64,000 nucleotides of DNA from Thysanoteuthis rhombus (taxonomy: Eukaryota > Mollusca > Cephalopoda > Oegopsida > Thysanoteuthidae). The stretch lies in NCBI GenBank assembly GCA_963457665.1, contig OY735206.1:61443205-61507204 (forward strand). Reading direction: 5' to 3'. The position numbers and the translations under genes were made by a program. The notes beneath the pieces were generated by a model, which was given only the letters and a program-made list of their open reading frames with translations, was not told the origin of the DNA and searched no databases. Positions 55,659-64,000 of this stretch are shown here, one piece after another. Within the stretch, counting starts at the first letter, position 1. Each line of letters begins with the position of its first letter.

Positions 55659-56902
55659 CGGAATCTCACACCAGTTGCCTGGTGGTAACCGCTGGAGTTT
55701 GAGTGAGAGCAAGTCTCCTCAAGTCTCCAGCCCTCCTCTCCTAGTACTCATAGATCGCAGTAATTCTACGATTTACAGTTTCACACCGGTTGCCCAGTGG
55801 TTATCGCTGAAGGCTGAGTGACAATAAGTCTCCTCAGGTCCTCAGCTAACGTCTCCTCCCTCTTTCGCATATCATGACAGAGCTACAATTCGTTGCAGTA
55901 CTTATATCTCTAACACCTTCCTCAGTATCCGTGCAGTTCCAAGTAGCGCTGTGGTCTGTACGGTCTCTATCCTCCCCCTAATCCCGATCTCCTCCAGTCT
56001 CTCCCTCAGCGTTTTGGGGACCGTTCCTAGTGCTCCCACTATGACCGGTACTACCCTGGTTTTCATGTTCCACATTTTCCTTAACTCCCTTGCTAGGTCC
56101 TGGTATTTTTCCCTTTTTTCTCCCTCCTTCTTTTTTACTCTATGGTCTGCAGGCACAGCAACGTCTACTATTTGGCAGGCCTTCCTTTTTTTGTCTACTA
56201 TTACTAAGTCCGGCCTTCTTGCCTGGATGAGGTGGTCAGTTTGGATGTCAAAGTCCCACAGTAGTTTGTGGTTGTCATTCTCCAAAACTGCCTCTGGCTT
56301 GTGCTGATACCACTTTTCCCCATGGTTGAATCCCATTTGTTTACTTAGTTCCCAGTGTATCATCGTTGCTACTCTATCGTGTCTATGCTTATACTCCTTC
56401 TGGGCGAGCTGACTACATTCACTAGTTATGTGGTTTACTGTCTCATCTCTTTCACCGCACATGCGGCATTTGCTGTTTGTCTGTGTTCTGTCGATTTTTG
56501 CTTTTATGTAGTTTGTCCTTATGCTTTTGTTTTGGGCTGGCATGATGAGCGATTCTGTTTCTCTCTTAAGGTTTCCCTTTCGTAACCACGTCCATGATTT
56601 CTCGTCTGCTATATCTTTTATCTGTCTTTTAAACTCGCCGTACAATTTTTTCCCTTCCCACTTTTCTTTTCTAGTTTGCTGTACTGTTCCATTGTTTTCT
56701 ACTTTATTGTTTGTTGCACTATCCCTCGCCCTCTTTATGATTTCTTCACTATTTGTTTGCACATATCTATCTAGGACTACTTTAGCTCTCTGGACACAAT
56801 CTTCTATGCTGATGAGCCCCCTACCACCTTCTTTTCTCTTAACGTATAGTCTATCTGTATCATCCCTAGGGTGTAATGCTTTATGCATCGTCATAAGTTT
56901 CC
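55659..56902 (-). mobile_element. R4/Dong-like LINE, copy 1 (5'-truncated)
   Basis: 1.24-kb retrotransposon fragment: 332 codons of open frame (listed separately) plus about 240 bases of 3' UTR. The UTR contains two diverged repeats of a unit, each with a CACACCRGTTGCC-type phrase and a CTCAGG/CAAGTCTCCAG-type phrase. The 3' end abuts trinucleotides (55633-55658) and the truncated 5' end abuts another TTA tract (56903-56932). Insertion into or next to TAA repeats fits the R4/Dong group, whose Bombyx member Dong is known from TAA repeats. Confidence 0.85.
55902..56900 (-). CDS. R4-like LINE ORF C-terminus with RLE endonuclease motif
   Basis: 332 residues read without a stop to the natural terminator. 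The start is truncated; an apparent upstream Met and poly-Ile come from the neighbouring copy and the TAA tract. Residues 1-40 (MHKALHPRDDTDRLYVKR, GGRGLISIEDCVQ) are the conserved segment following the reverse transcriptase. Residues 145-162 form a CCHC knuckle (Cys145, Cys148, His157, Cys162). Residues 229-257 hold RPD, then Asp246 (PD-X14-D) and a Lys-rich stretch, the arrangement of the restriction-like endonuclease in R2/R4-type LINEs that nicks target DNA. The C-terminal WNMKTRVVPVIVGALGTVP block is also shared by the 4.4 kb fragment. The RT catalytic domain is missing, so it is not autonomous. Confidence 0.85.
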   Translation of the reverse strand, partial: KLMTMHKALHPRDDTDRLYVKRKEGGRGLISIEDCVQRAKVVLDRYVQTNSEEIIKRARDSATNNKVENNGTVQQTRKEKWEGKKLYGEFKRQIKDIADEKSWTWLRKGNLKRETESLIMPAQNKSIRTNYIKAKIDRTQTNSKCRMCGERDETVNHITSECSQLAQKEYKHRHDRVATMIHWELSKQMGFNHGEKWYQHKPEAVLENDNHKLLWDFDIQTDHLIQARRPDLVIVDKKRKACQIVDVAVPADHRVKKKEGEKREKYQDLARELRKMWNMKTRVVPVIVGALGTVPKTLRERLEEIGIRGRIETVQTTALLGTARILRKVLEI

Positions 56903-56932
56903 TTATTATTATTATTATTATTATTATTATTT
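56903..56932. repeat. (TTA)n junction tract
   Basis: About 9 TTA units separating the 5' end of copy 1 from the 3' end of copy 2. Confidence 0.95.
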
Positions 56933-57656
56933 GGAATCTCACACCAGTTGCCTGGTGGTAACCGCTGGAGTTTGAGTGACAGCAAGTCTCCTCAAGTCTC
57001 CAGCCCTTCTCTCCTAGTACTCATAGGTCGCAGTAATTCTACGATTCACAGTTTCACACCAGTTGCCCAGTGGTTATCGCCGGAGGCTGAGTGACAATAA
57101 GTCTCCTCAGGTCTTCAGCTAACGTCTCCTCTCTTTCGCATATCATGACAGAGCTACAATTCGTTGCAGTACTTATATCTCTAGCACCTTCCTCAGTATC
57201 CGTGCAGTTCCCAGTAGTGCTGTGGTCTGTACGGTCTCTATCCTCCTCCTAATCCCGATCTCATCCAGTCTCTCCCTCAGCGTTTTGGGGACAGTTCCTA
57301 GTGCTCCCACTATGACCGGTACTACCCTGGTTTTCATGTTCCACATTTTCCTTAACTCCCTTGCTAGGTCCTGGTATTTTTCCCTTTTTTCACCCTCCTT
57401 CTTTTTTACTCTATGGTCTGCAGGTACAGTCACGTCTACTATTTGGCAGGCCTTCCTTCTTGCTTGGATGAGGTGGTCAGTTTGGATGTCAAAGTCCCAC
57501 AGTAGTTTGTGGTTGTCATTCTCCAAAACTGCCTCTGGCTTGTGCTGATACCACTTTTCCCCATGGTTGAATCCCATTTGTTTGCTTAGTTCCCAGTGTA
57601 TCATCGTTGCTACTCTATCGTGTCTATGCTTATACTCCTTCTGGGCGAGTTGACTA

Positions 57657-57657
<1 letters not shown>
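56933..57657 (-). mobile_element. R4/Dong-like LINE, copy 2 (5'-truncated)
   Basis: Nearly identical to copy 1 over its length (3' UTR plus about 160 codons; open frame 57173-57604 and onward to 57657). The PD-containing segment is deleted: copy 1 has ARRPDLVIVDKKRKACQ, copy 2 ARRKACQ, a clean 30-base in-frame loss between CCTT repeats. Other differences are few (for example LEEIGIRGR versus LDEIGIRRR). It stops abruptly at GACTAC followed by a pure (ATT)n tract. Confidence 0.88.

Positions 57658-57743
<86 letters not shown>
57658..57743. repeat. (ATT)n tract at 5' end of copy 2
   Basis: About 28 uninterrupted ATT units, the longest trinucleotide run here. Poly-Leu, poly-Asn and poly-Ile frames across it are artefacts. 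Confidence 0.97.
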
Positions 57744-57747
<4 letters not shown>

Positions 57748-57999
57748 TTTAGCAAGATATCTTCGAACATATAAATAGGAAATATACTTAGTATACATCG
57801 AGGAGCGCACACAGATCGATACACACACCCAAAGCGGTAAGCATGTATCCACATGAAGACGGACATGAATTTTTAAATGGCCATATTCATACATACAAAA
57901 TGAGCCAGTCTTAACCTTTTATACGTAAACAACAACAAAGATACACAGAGATGAATGTGTGCGTACTTAGCCAATTATATTTAGTTAATACATTTTATT
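57744..57999. other. Unannotated stretch
   Basis: Single-copy-looking DNA; nothing recognised. Confidence 0.45.
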
Positions 58000-58440
58000 A
58001 AAGGACACGGAAAAACACTGTACATGCCTGGATACGACCAGAGTCAAAATCCACTCCTACTTTTATTCTGACTGAAGATGATTACTGCAACTTTTGTATT
58101 GTATATATAATCGTTAAAAAATGTTTTGTTTTTTTAGTATAAAAGGGTTCATTTATTAGAACGAAATAAATCCTCGCGTATTTGTGAGATAAATATTCGT
58201 AGTAATGTAAGATTTATCTGTGTGACCTTATCAGTAAGAGAGCCGATACCAATCAGATGGTCGCAATTCCTAATCACGCTGAGTAAATCTTTTTCTTTAC
58301 AAGAATGAAATGACCCCTTTTGTATTTCTAACATAGATTTTCGAAGATATGTAAGGTAGGTCATTATTGTTCAGTCAATCAGATGGTCGTGATTCCAAAT
58401 CACGACAGAGGAAATTTCATTTTACATAGCCGATTGTTTT
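58000..58440 (+). repeat. SINE-C copy, possibly two tandem heads
   Basis: Body (GTCAAAATCCACTCCTAC, ATTCTGACTGAAGATGATTA, CAACTTTTGTATTGTATA) at 58040-58110. A tRNA-like head follows (GACCTTATCAGTAAGAGAGC and TCGCAATTCCTAATCACG, 58224-58279), then a second B-box-like TCGTGATTCCAAATCACGAC at about 58387. It is the reverse orientation of the 37.6 kb copy. Confidence 0.65.
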
Positions 58441-59020
58441 AACAAACAATGAAGAGTGTACTCTCCTAAATTTGATGAAGATTGTTCTGGTTCTTGTTCG
58501 TGTTATGGTAGAAAAACAAAGTTAACTCAAGACTTGAACAGTAGTATGACAATAATTTTTCAATTTTTTTTTATCTAACCTTTCCAGTGGACATGTCAGT
58601 GGGGAGTAGTACTATAGTGGATCGATAAGTCCGCTACTTACTCATAGATATTAGGTGAATTTTCAACTAAAAATTAATGTAATTGATATTCGTCATCGAA
58701 TTAAGTGAATTGATGAGGAAGAAGTTTATATATGAGACAAAACTGTAATTATAGATGTCCACTGATTTTTTACAATTCAATTTTCAAAAGTAGGTATTAC
58801 GAAGATTATGAATTATGATGACTTTATGCATGAAGTAACATGAAAGTTAGATCTTTCCCTGTGCTGAATGAATCAATCAGTTATTAAATACCCACAAATT
58901 CCCAGTATATAAATCGAAAAAGATTTTATTCAGATTTGATTTCTTCGTCTTAATAATAAGGATCTGATCTTTTGCATGGTATGACTATAAAAGTACATTT
59001 CTTTTCGATATCCTTTAAAC
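58441..59020. other. Unannotated stretch
   Basis: AT-rich DNA; nothing recognised. Confidence 0.45.
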
Positions 59021-59098
<78 letters not shown>

Positions 59099-59129
59099 GT
59101 GTGTGTGTATGTGTGTGTGTTTGTGTGCA
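59021..59129. repeat. (TA)n-(GT)n microsatellite at a SINE-B 3' end
   Basis: TA 59023-59088, then GT units with TATG interruptions to about 59127. Confidence 0.95.
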
Positions 59130-59275
59130 TTAAGAAATGGACATATGATCCGACTGAATTATTATAAATTGCGTTATACTATATAGAAATTCTTATTTGA
59201 AATGATCTCCTGTCATTACAGGGTTTATGTATCAATTGACCCAGACAATGCAAATTGAATAAACAATTAAAGAAT
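59130..59275 (-). repeat. SINE-B 3' part
   Basis: AAGAAATGGACATATGATCC, TGAAATGATCTCCTGTCATT and ATCAATTGACCCAGACAATG. In minus orientation it runs straight into the (CA)n-(TA)n tract at 59129-59023. Confidence 0.75.
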
Positions 59276-59309
59276 TCCCGCAGCAATCCCATTTTTTTTT
59301 TTTCAATAG

Positions 59310-59645
59310 TTCACTCTATTTACGCCTGGTACCATCTCGCCCGAAGACGAGAAAAGGTCAAAGGCGAACCATGGAGAAGGACGTTCGTTTTGTGGTTTGA
59401 CGTCCATATTTTACATCCTTCCCGAAGCCGAAGCAAGACGTATCGCGTTCAACTTTCCTCGGAACTATATCAGCAAGGCCAAGAGGTGGGGAGGTTCTGA
59501 TGCCCGGTAATCCCAGGATCTCCATACGCTTCGCTCAGGCATGCACCCCAGAGGATACATTCCATTGTCTGTAGAGACAGAACGGAGGCTATTCATAAGA
59601 GACTGAAATCACTACTCAGTAATAATGATAAGCCGGTCAGTTAGC
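59310..59645 (+). repeat. Coding-like dispersed repeat U3, copy 2
   Basis: GC-richer segment with an open frame from 59310 to 59508. It includes TSIFYILPEAEARRIAFNFP and RNYISKAKRWGGSDAR, flanked by splice-like ends (poly-T then CAATAG at 59309; GGTAATCC at 59507), so at first it looks like a host exon. However, from about 59455 onward the DNA aligns with the minus-strand repeat at 47.4-47.6 kb and continues past the supposed donor (AATCCCAGGATCTCCATACG, CGGAGGCTATTCAT). A decayed transposon-encoded sequence is therefore more likely. I do not recognise the protein. Confidence 0.5.
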
Positions 59646-59689
59646 TAACCATTTCTCCAAGATCACAGAATGTGACGTAGTTATTTAGT

Positions 59690-59945
59690 AAGCTTTAGCA
59701 CAAGATCTATAGTATGGAACAACCAGTAAGGATGCAATCCACCATTCAGTAGTATTGATTGGTGAGACTTGTTTACTATCCATTACGCTATGACGTGATG
59801 TCCAAGTTGTTTTATAAACATAGTTTAGTTTTAGCACAAGGCTGCAAGTATGAGGCCCCCAGTGAGAATTGAACTTACTGTTCATGATCTGTGAGACCAG
59901 CTTGCTTATCATAACACCACGAGTAACGATGATCAACAAAACCGA
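59690..59945 (-). repeat. SINE-D copy
   Basis: The minus strand reads TGATAAGCAAGCTGGTCTCA (A-box-like, about 59913) and CAGTAAGTTCAATTCTCACT (B-box-like, about 59880), then GGGGGCCTCATACTTG. A second, more decayed head lies at 59700-59790. Related to 38.1-38.7 kb. Confidence 0.6.
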
Positions 59946-60863
59946 CTGGCTTACAACGACAAGGAACTCACAAAACTTGATGCGTTATTCCCTATAGAAA
60001 AGAGTGGTTGTAGATATACACGCCGGATGAAGCCATTCGCAGCACGGGAAATTTCATGAGGCCAATTTCACGTAGGGTTTCTCTCTTTTGTATTGTTGGT
60101 GGTAATTGTCTTCTAGCTATCCAACAGCTCGATCTTCATTGGCTGCTTTACTACTGAGGGCAAAGCTAAGCAAAGCAAATATGTACGTGACTTGAACTTT
60201 CACGCATTGACATCGATGTATTCACACACACACACACGCACACACACACACACACACACATACGAAGAGACTCAATCGATTGCTAGCAAAAATCACGCTG
60301 AGTCATCAGAGTAAAATTAATTTATCTTCAAGTTTTAGTTGTTTCCTAGTTCATCGTCGGTACAAAGAACCGACAAACATATTCAACATGAATTATTGAC
60401 TTTCAGATCCGATCCCGTAATCAACATAATCACGTTTTGTTAAAATTCTTTACACTTTTATTTTGATTCCTGTTGCATTGACGTCTTCTGGGGGCTAACT
60501 GATTAATGATAATAAGTGAAATTTAAAAACTGGAATTATTCCCGAAAGGTTTTTTTTTTTTTTTTTTTTCATCTGACCCGAATAATGGCACATATCAACT
60601 GACTTCCAAATTACACTGCAGAATTTTAGTTTCATGAAATTTTATCTGATTACGGAAAATTTAAACGGAGATTTTTCTTTACGGATAAGCTGGAAAAGCT
60701 CTAAATCACAAAATGGGTCACGCGAAACTTAGTGACGTATTTCAGTATAAATCACGTTTGAAAATATATATCTTAAGATTGAGTTAACGAGTGAGTGAGT
60801 GAGTTGAGGGAAAATAATACAATTCAGAAAATATCTTAGAATACGCACATACACTCTCACACA

Positions 60864-60865
<2 letters not shown>
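59946..60865. other. Unannotated stretch
   Basis: Includes (CA)n at 60225-60260 and poly-T at 60550-60569. No gene recognised. Confidence 0.45.

Positions 60866-60946
<81 letters not shown>
60866..60946. repeat. (TA)n microsatellite at SINE-B 3' end
   Basis: About 39 TA units directly following the tail of the minus-strand SINE-B. Confidence 0.95.
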
Positions 60947-60950
<4 letters not shown>

Positions 60951-61190
60951 GTAAATATAAATGAAAAATGATTATGAATACTTTATGTTACTTTGAAACC
61001 CTATTTTGAATTATCTTCTGTCATTACGAGGTGAATGAATCATTTGGCTAAGACAGCGTGCATAGAATAAACATTTAAATAAAATGGGGCTGCCGCAGGA
61101 ATCGAAACTGTGACCCATATTGATAATTGCTTCACCGTAGCGTTGCTCTTTGTTGCTCTTATCCCTGAGCTAAACAGTCACCAATAATGC
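60947..61190 (-). repeat. SINE-B, full-length with tRNA-like promoter
   Basis: Minus strand: TTTAGCTCAGGGATAAGAGC (A box, 61178-61159) and CACAGTTTCGATTCCTGCGG (B box, 61114-61095), very close to tRNA consensus. A body with GTAATGACAGAAGATAATTC follows, with the 3' end entering (TA)n at 60946. This is the best-preserved Pol III promoter in the window and defines the family's orientation. Confidence 0.8.
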
Positions 61191-61269
61191 AAAAGTCCAA
61201 ATAACAGTTTTAACTCCAAATTCTGATTTTGTTCATTCACTGTATATATCTGCTATATATGTTTCTCAA

Positions 61270-61385
61270 CGCAGACAAATATATCAAGAAATGGATATAT
61301 AATCTGACATAGATAATTATAAATGCATTATGTTACTTTAAAACTCTATTTGAAATGATTTCCTATTATCACACGGTGTAATAAC
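61270..61385 (-). repeat. SINE-B 3' part
   Basis: CAAGAAATGGATATATAATC, ATTATAAATGCATTATGTTA and TGAAATGATTTCCTATTATC match the other SINE-B copies. It lies directly beside the full-length copy. Confidence 0.7.
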
Positions 61386-61456
61386 GGGATATAATTTCAA
61401 ATAAAGATATGAAGTAGTACAACACCCTTAAAAATATTTTTGTCAGAGAATATATC

Positions 61457-61460
<4 letters not shown>

Positions 61461-61528
<68 letters not shown>
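61461..61528. repeat. (TA)n microsatellite
   Basis: About 34 TA units. Confidence 0.95.
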
Positions 61529-61531
<3 letters not shown>

Positions 61532-61967
61532 CTTGGGTATCCGGCGTTGCCAAGGAAAAAAATTCAAATATATCGAATATAACAAGACAGGAAAGCGAAT
61601 GTCTCACCCGAGCACACTCCCAACTGGGAAATCACAGGCACGCACCACTTTGTTGGGCCTACACGCAAAAATATGGCATCAGCGCACTTAGAGGATGTTC
61701 ACCCAGTCTTTTTACTTCACAGCATACAAAAAAACCACTGATACGATACAAAAAATTTCTGTTCAATATTTTGATATTCTGGTTTCGTGAAATATAACAA
61801 ATCAAACAAATCAAAATGAGATAGTTGAATTACCAGAGCATATTTCAAGATCAAGTACAAGAAGGTATTATGGAATCATCCAATGCTGAGGAAAATATGG
61901 AATCAATTTGTAATTTGCATTCCTAAAAATTGTTGGACTTTTTGTTGGACTTGATATTGGAAAAAAA
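61529..61967. other. Unannotated stretch
   Basis: AT-rich DNA leading to the Tc1-like fragment; terminal repeats not located. Confidence 0.45.
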
Positions 61968-62310
61968 ATGCGTTCAGCAAAAGAGCTCTCAGTTGACATA
62001 ATAGAAATTATTATGAAAGCCCTTCGAAAATAACATCAAGCATTGAGTGTCGCAAAAGATGTTGGCTGTTGAAATTAGGTGCAAGTATGAACAAGGCAGC
62101 AAGATTATAAAGCTAACTATACAGTTAGCCCCCAGAAGACGTCAATGCATCAGGATAGGAAACTCAAAGCAGTATGCCTGGAAAATAAAATTTGCAAAAC
62201 AAAATGAATAGAAAACAAACATACAGAAGCATCAACCCGTGTTCGTAACAGAACTGAGAGAAATCGGCTGAACGAAATGGAATTTACATACAGAAAAGCT
62301 TAATCAAACA
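61968..62310 (+). pseudogene. Tc1-like transposase, N-terminal fragment
   Basis: Begins at an ATG preceded by a run of A: MRSAKELSVDIIEIIMKALR, a Tc1-type first helix-turn-helix. After stops and frameshifts it continues TSMHQDRKLKAVCLENKICK and RVRNRTERNRLNEMEFTYRK, matching the second DNA-binding region (family: RQDRKLKAICLENR...RTVRNRLNEMGFTYRKA). The catalytic DDE domain is not recognisable downstream (62311-63100). Inactive relic. Assignment rests on the DNA-binding motifs. Confidence 0.75.
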
Positions 62311-63485
<1,175 letters not shown>

Positions 63486-63491
63486 TTTGTT

Positions 63492-63602
63492 TACACACAC
63501 ACGCACACACACACGCACACACACACATATATATATAAAATAATTTATGTATATATATATTATTTTATATATGTATACATATATATATATATATATATAT
63601 AT
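63492..63602. repeat. (CA)n-(TA)n tracts
   Basis: CA with CG interruptions 63492-63527, TA and TATT variants to about 63602. Confidence 0.9.
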
Positions 63603-64000
63603 TAATTGATTAGGTGGGAGAAGGACATGAAACTAGATATTGTCCATATGCCGTGAGGTGTGGGTGTGTTGAGAGATTTTCTTTGGGTGATTTAAAATAT
63701 GTTTTCTCATAATCAGTTTAAGCTCTCTGTTGCTTTCATTTCATGAAATTTATTTGCTTTCAATCATAGAAGTGAATACTGAAAACATTTTAATTGGCTA
63801 CGATAAAAATAACATTTTTCGGAAAGCAAAGAATTAATGAAAGCAACCAGAGAAAAATACAAGATCCAAATATGAAGCAGCATAAAATAGAGGCTTGACG
63901 TTTGCTTAAATAGAATATGCATTTTAAATTATGTTTCCATTTTATCTTATTTTCATTATTTTTAAAACGAATCATCCTAGACGCCAGAATTGCATCATAT
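63603..64000. other. Unannotated stretch
   Basis: AT-rich DNA to the window end; nothing recognised. Confidence 0.5.

Noticed and set aside
55951..56961. Plus-strand frames across the R4-like array (55951-56307, 56521-56961)
   Set aside because: They are antisense shadows of the minus-strand LINE protein and are Ser/Leu/Phe-rich with no domain.
57596..57894. Poly-Leu, poly-Asn and poly-Ile frames
   Set aside because: Artefacts of the (ATT)n tract at 57658-57743.
59310..59506. Host exon with poly-T acceptor and GT donor
   Set aside because: The sequence similarity to the 47.4 kb repeat runs through the supposed donor, so a repeat explains it better. Kept as U3.
60947..61190. Functional tRNA gene
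   Set aside because: A and B boxes are good but the sequence does not fold into a complete cloverleaf by eye and continues into a SINE body and TA tail.

Overview
This window is AT-rich, repeat-dense intergenic or intronic DNA from an animal genome. It holds no complete protein-coding gene, no rRNA or tRNA gene that I can support, and no prokaryotic-style operon or CRISPR array. The mix of non-LTR retrotransposon debris (two RTE lineages and an R4/Dong-like element with a restriction-like endonuclease), mariner/Tc1/hAT DNA-transposon relics, several tRNA-derived SINE families and dozens of long (TA)n, (CA)n and (CT)n tracts points to an invertebrate. A mollusc, perhaps a cephalopod, is my best guess, but that rests on general resemblance and is not proven.

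Layout. 0-4 kb: microsatellites, a 4-copy minisatellite (784-925), a decayed mariner-like transposase (minus, about 1735-2290) and the first copy of an unclassified repeat called U1 here. 4-10 kb: a degenerate R4-like fragment (minus, 4380-4570), a 1.1 kb RTE reverse-transcriptase relic (minus, 5488-6645), and RTE tails at 8.2, 8.5 and 9.1-9.9 kb. 10-20 kb: large (TA)n blocks, U1 copies, two tandem GC-richer repeats (11998-12612), MITE-like and SINE fragments, and a splice-flanked possible host exon on the minus strand (18901-19065). 20-35 kb: pyrimidine-rich DNA, further RTE fragments on both strands, a nonautonomous hAT-like element with a perfect 8-bp target duplication (29492-29802), and a U1 copy interrupted by an RTE tail. 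35-44 kb: a nearly complete but dead mariner with recognisable terminal inverted repeats (36290-37362), a duplicated SINE-bearing segment (37990-38735), an A/G-rich minisatellite (39645-39887) and SINE copies ending in (TA)n. 44-54 kb: an RTE copy split by a second LINE with a 16-bp target duplication (44659-45137), more RTE relics, and a MITE. 55-58 kb: three head-to-tail, 5'-truncated R4-like retrotransposon copies separated by (TAA)n tracts; the middle one keeps a 332-codon open frame with a CCHC knuckle and a PD...D endonuclease motif. 58-64 kb: SINEs, a coding-like repeat shared with 47.4 kb, an N-terminal Tc1-like transposase fragment (61968-62305) and the longest (TA)n tract (63159-63297).

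The elements do not form a pathway. What connects them is insertion history: LINE into LINE, RTE into U1, R4-like copies into their own TAA tails, and SINE 3' ends running directly into (TA)n or (CA)n tracts. I found no convincing new functional system. The items most worth checking are the R4-like TAA array, the seven-copy U1 family, the 18.9 kb candidate exon, and the coding-like repeat pair at 47.4 and 59.3 kb.
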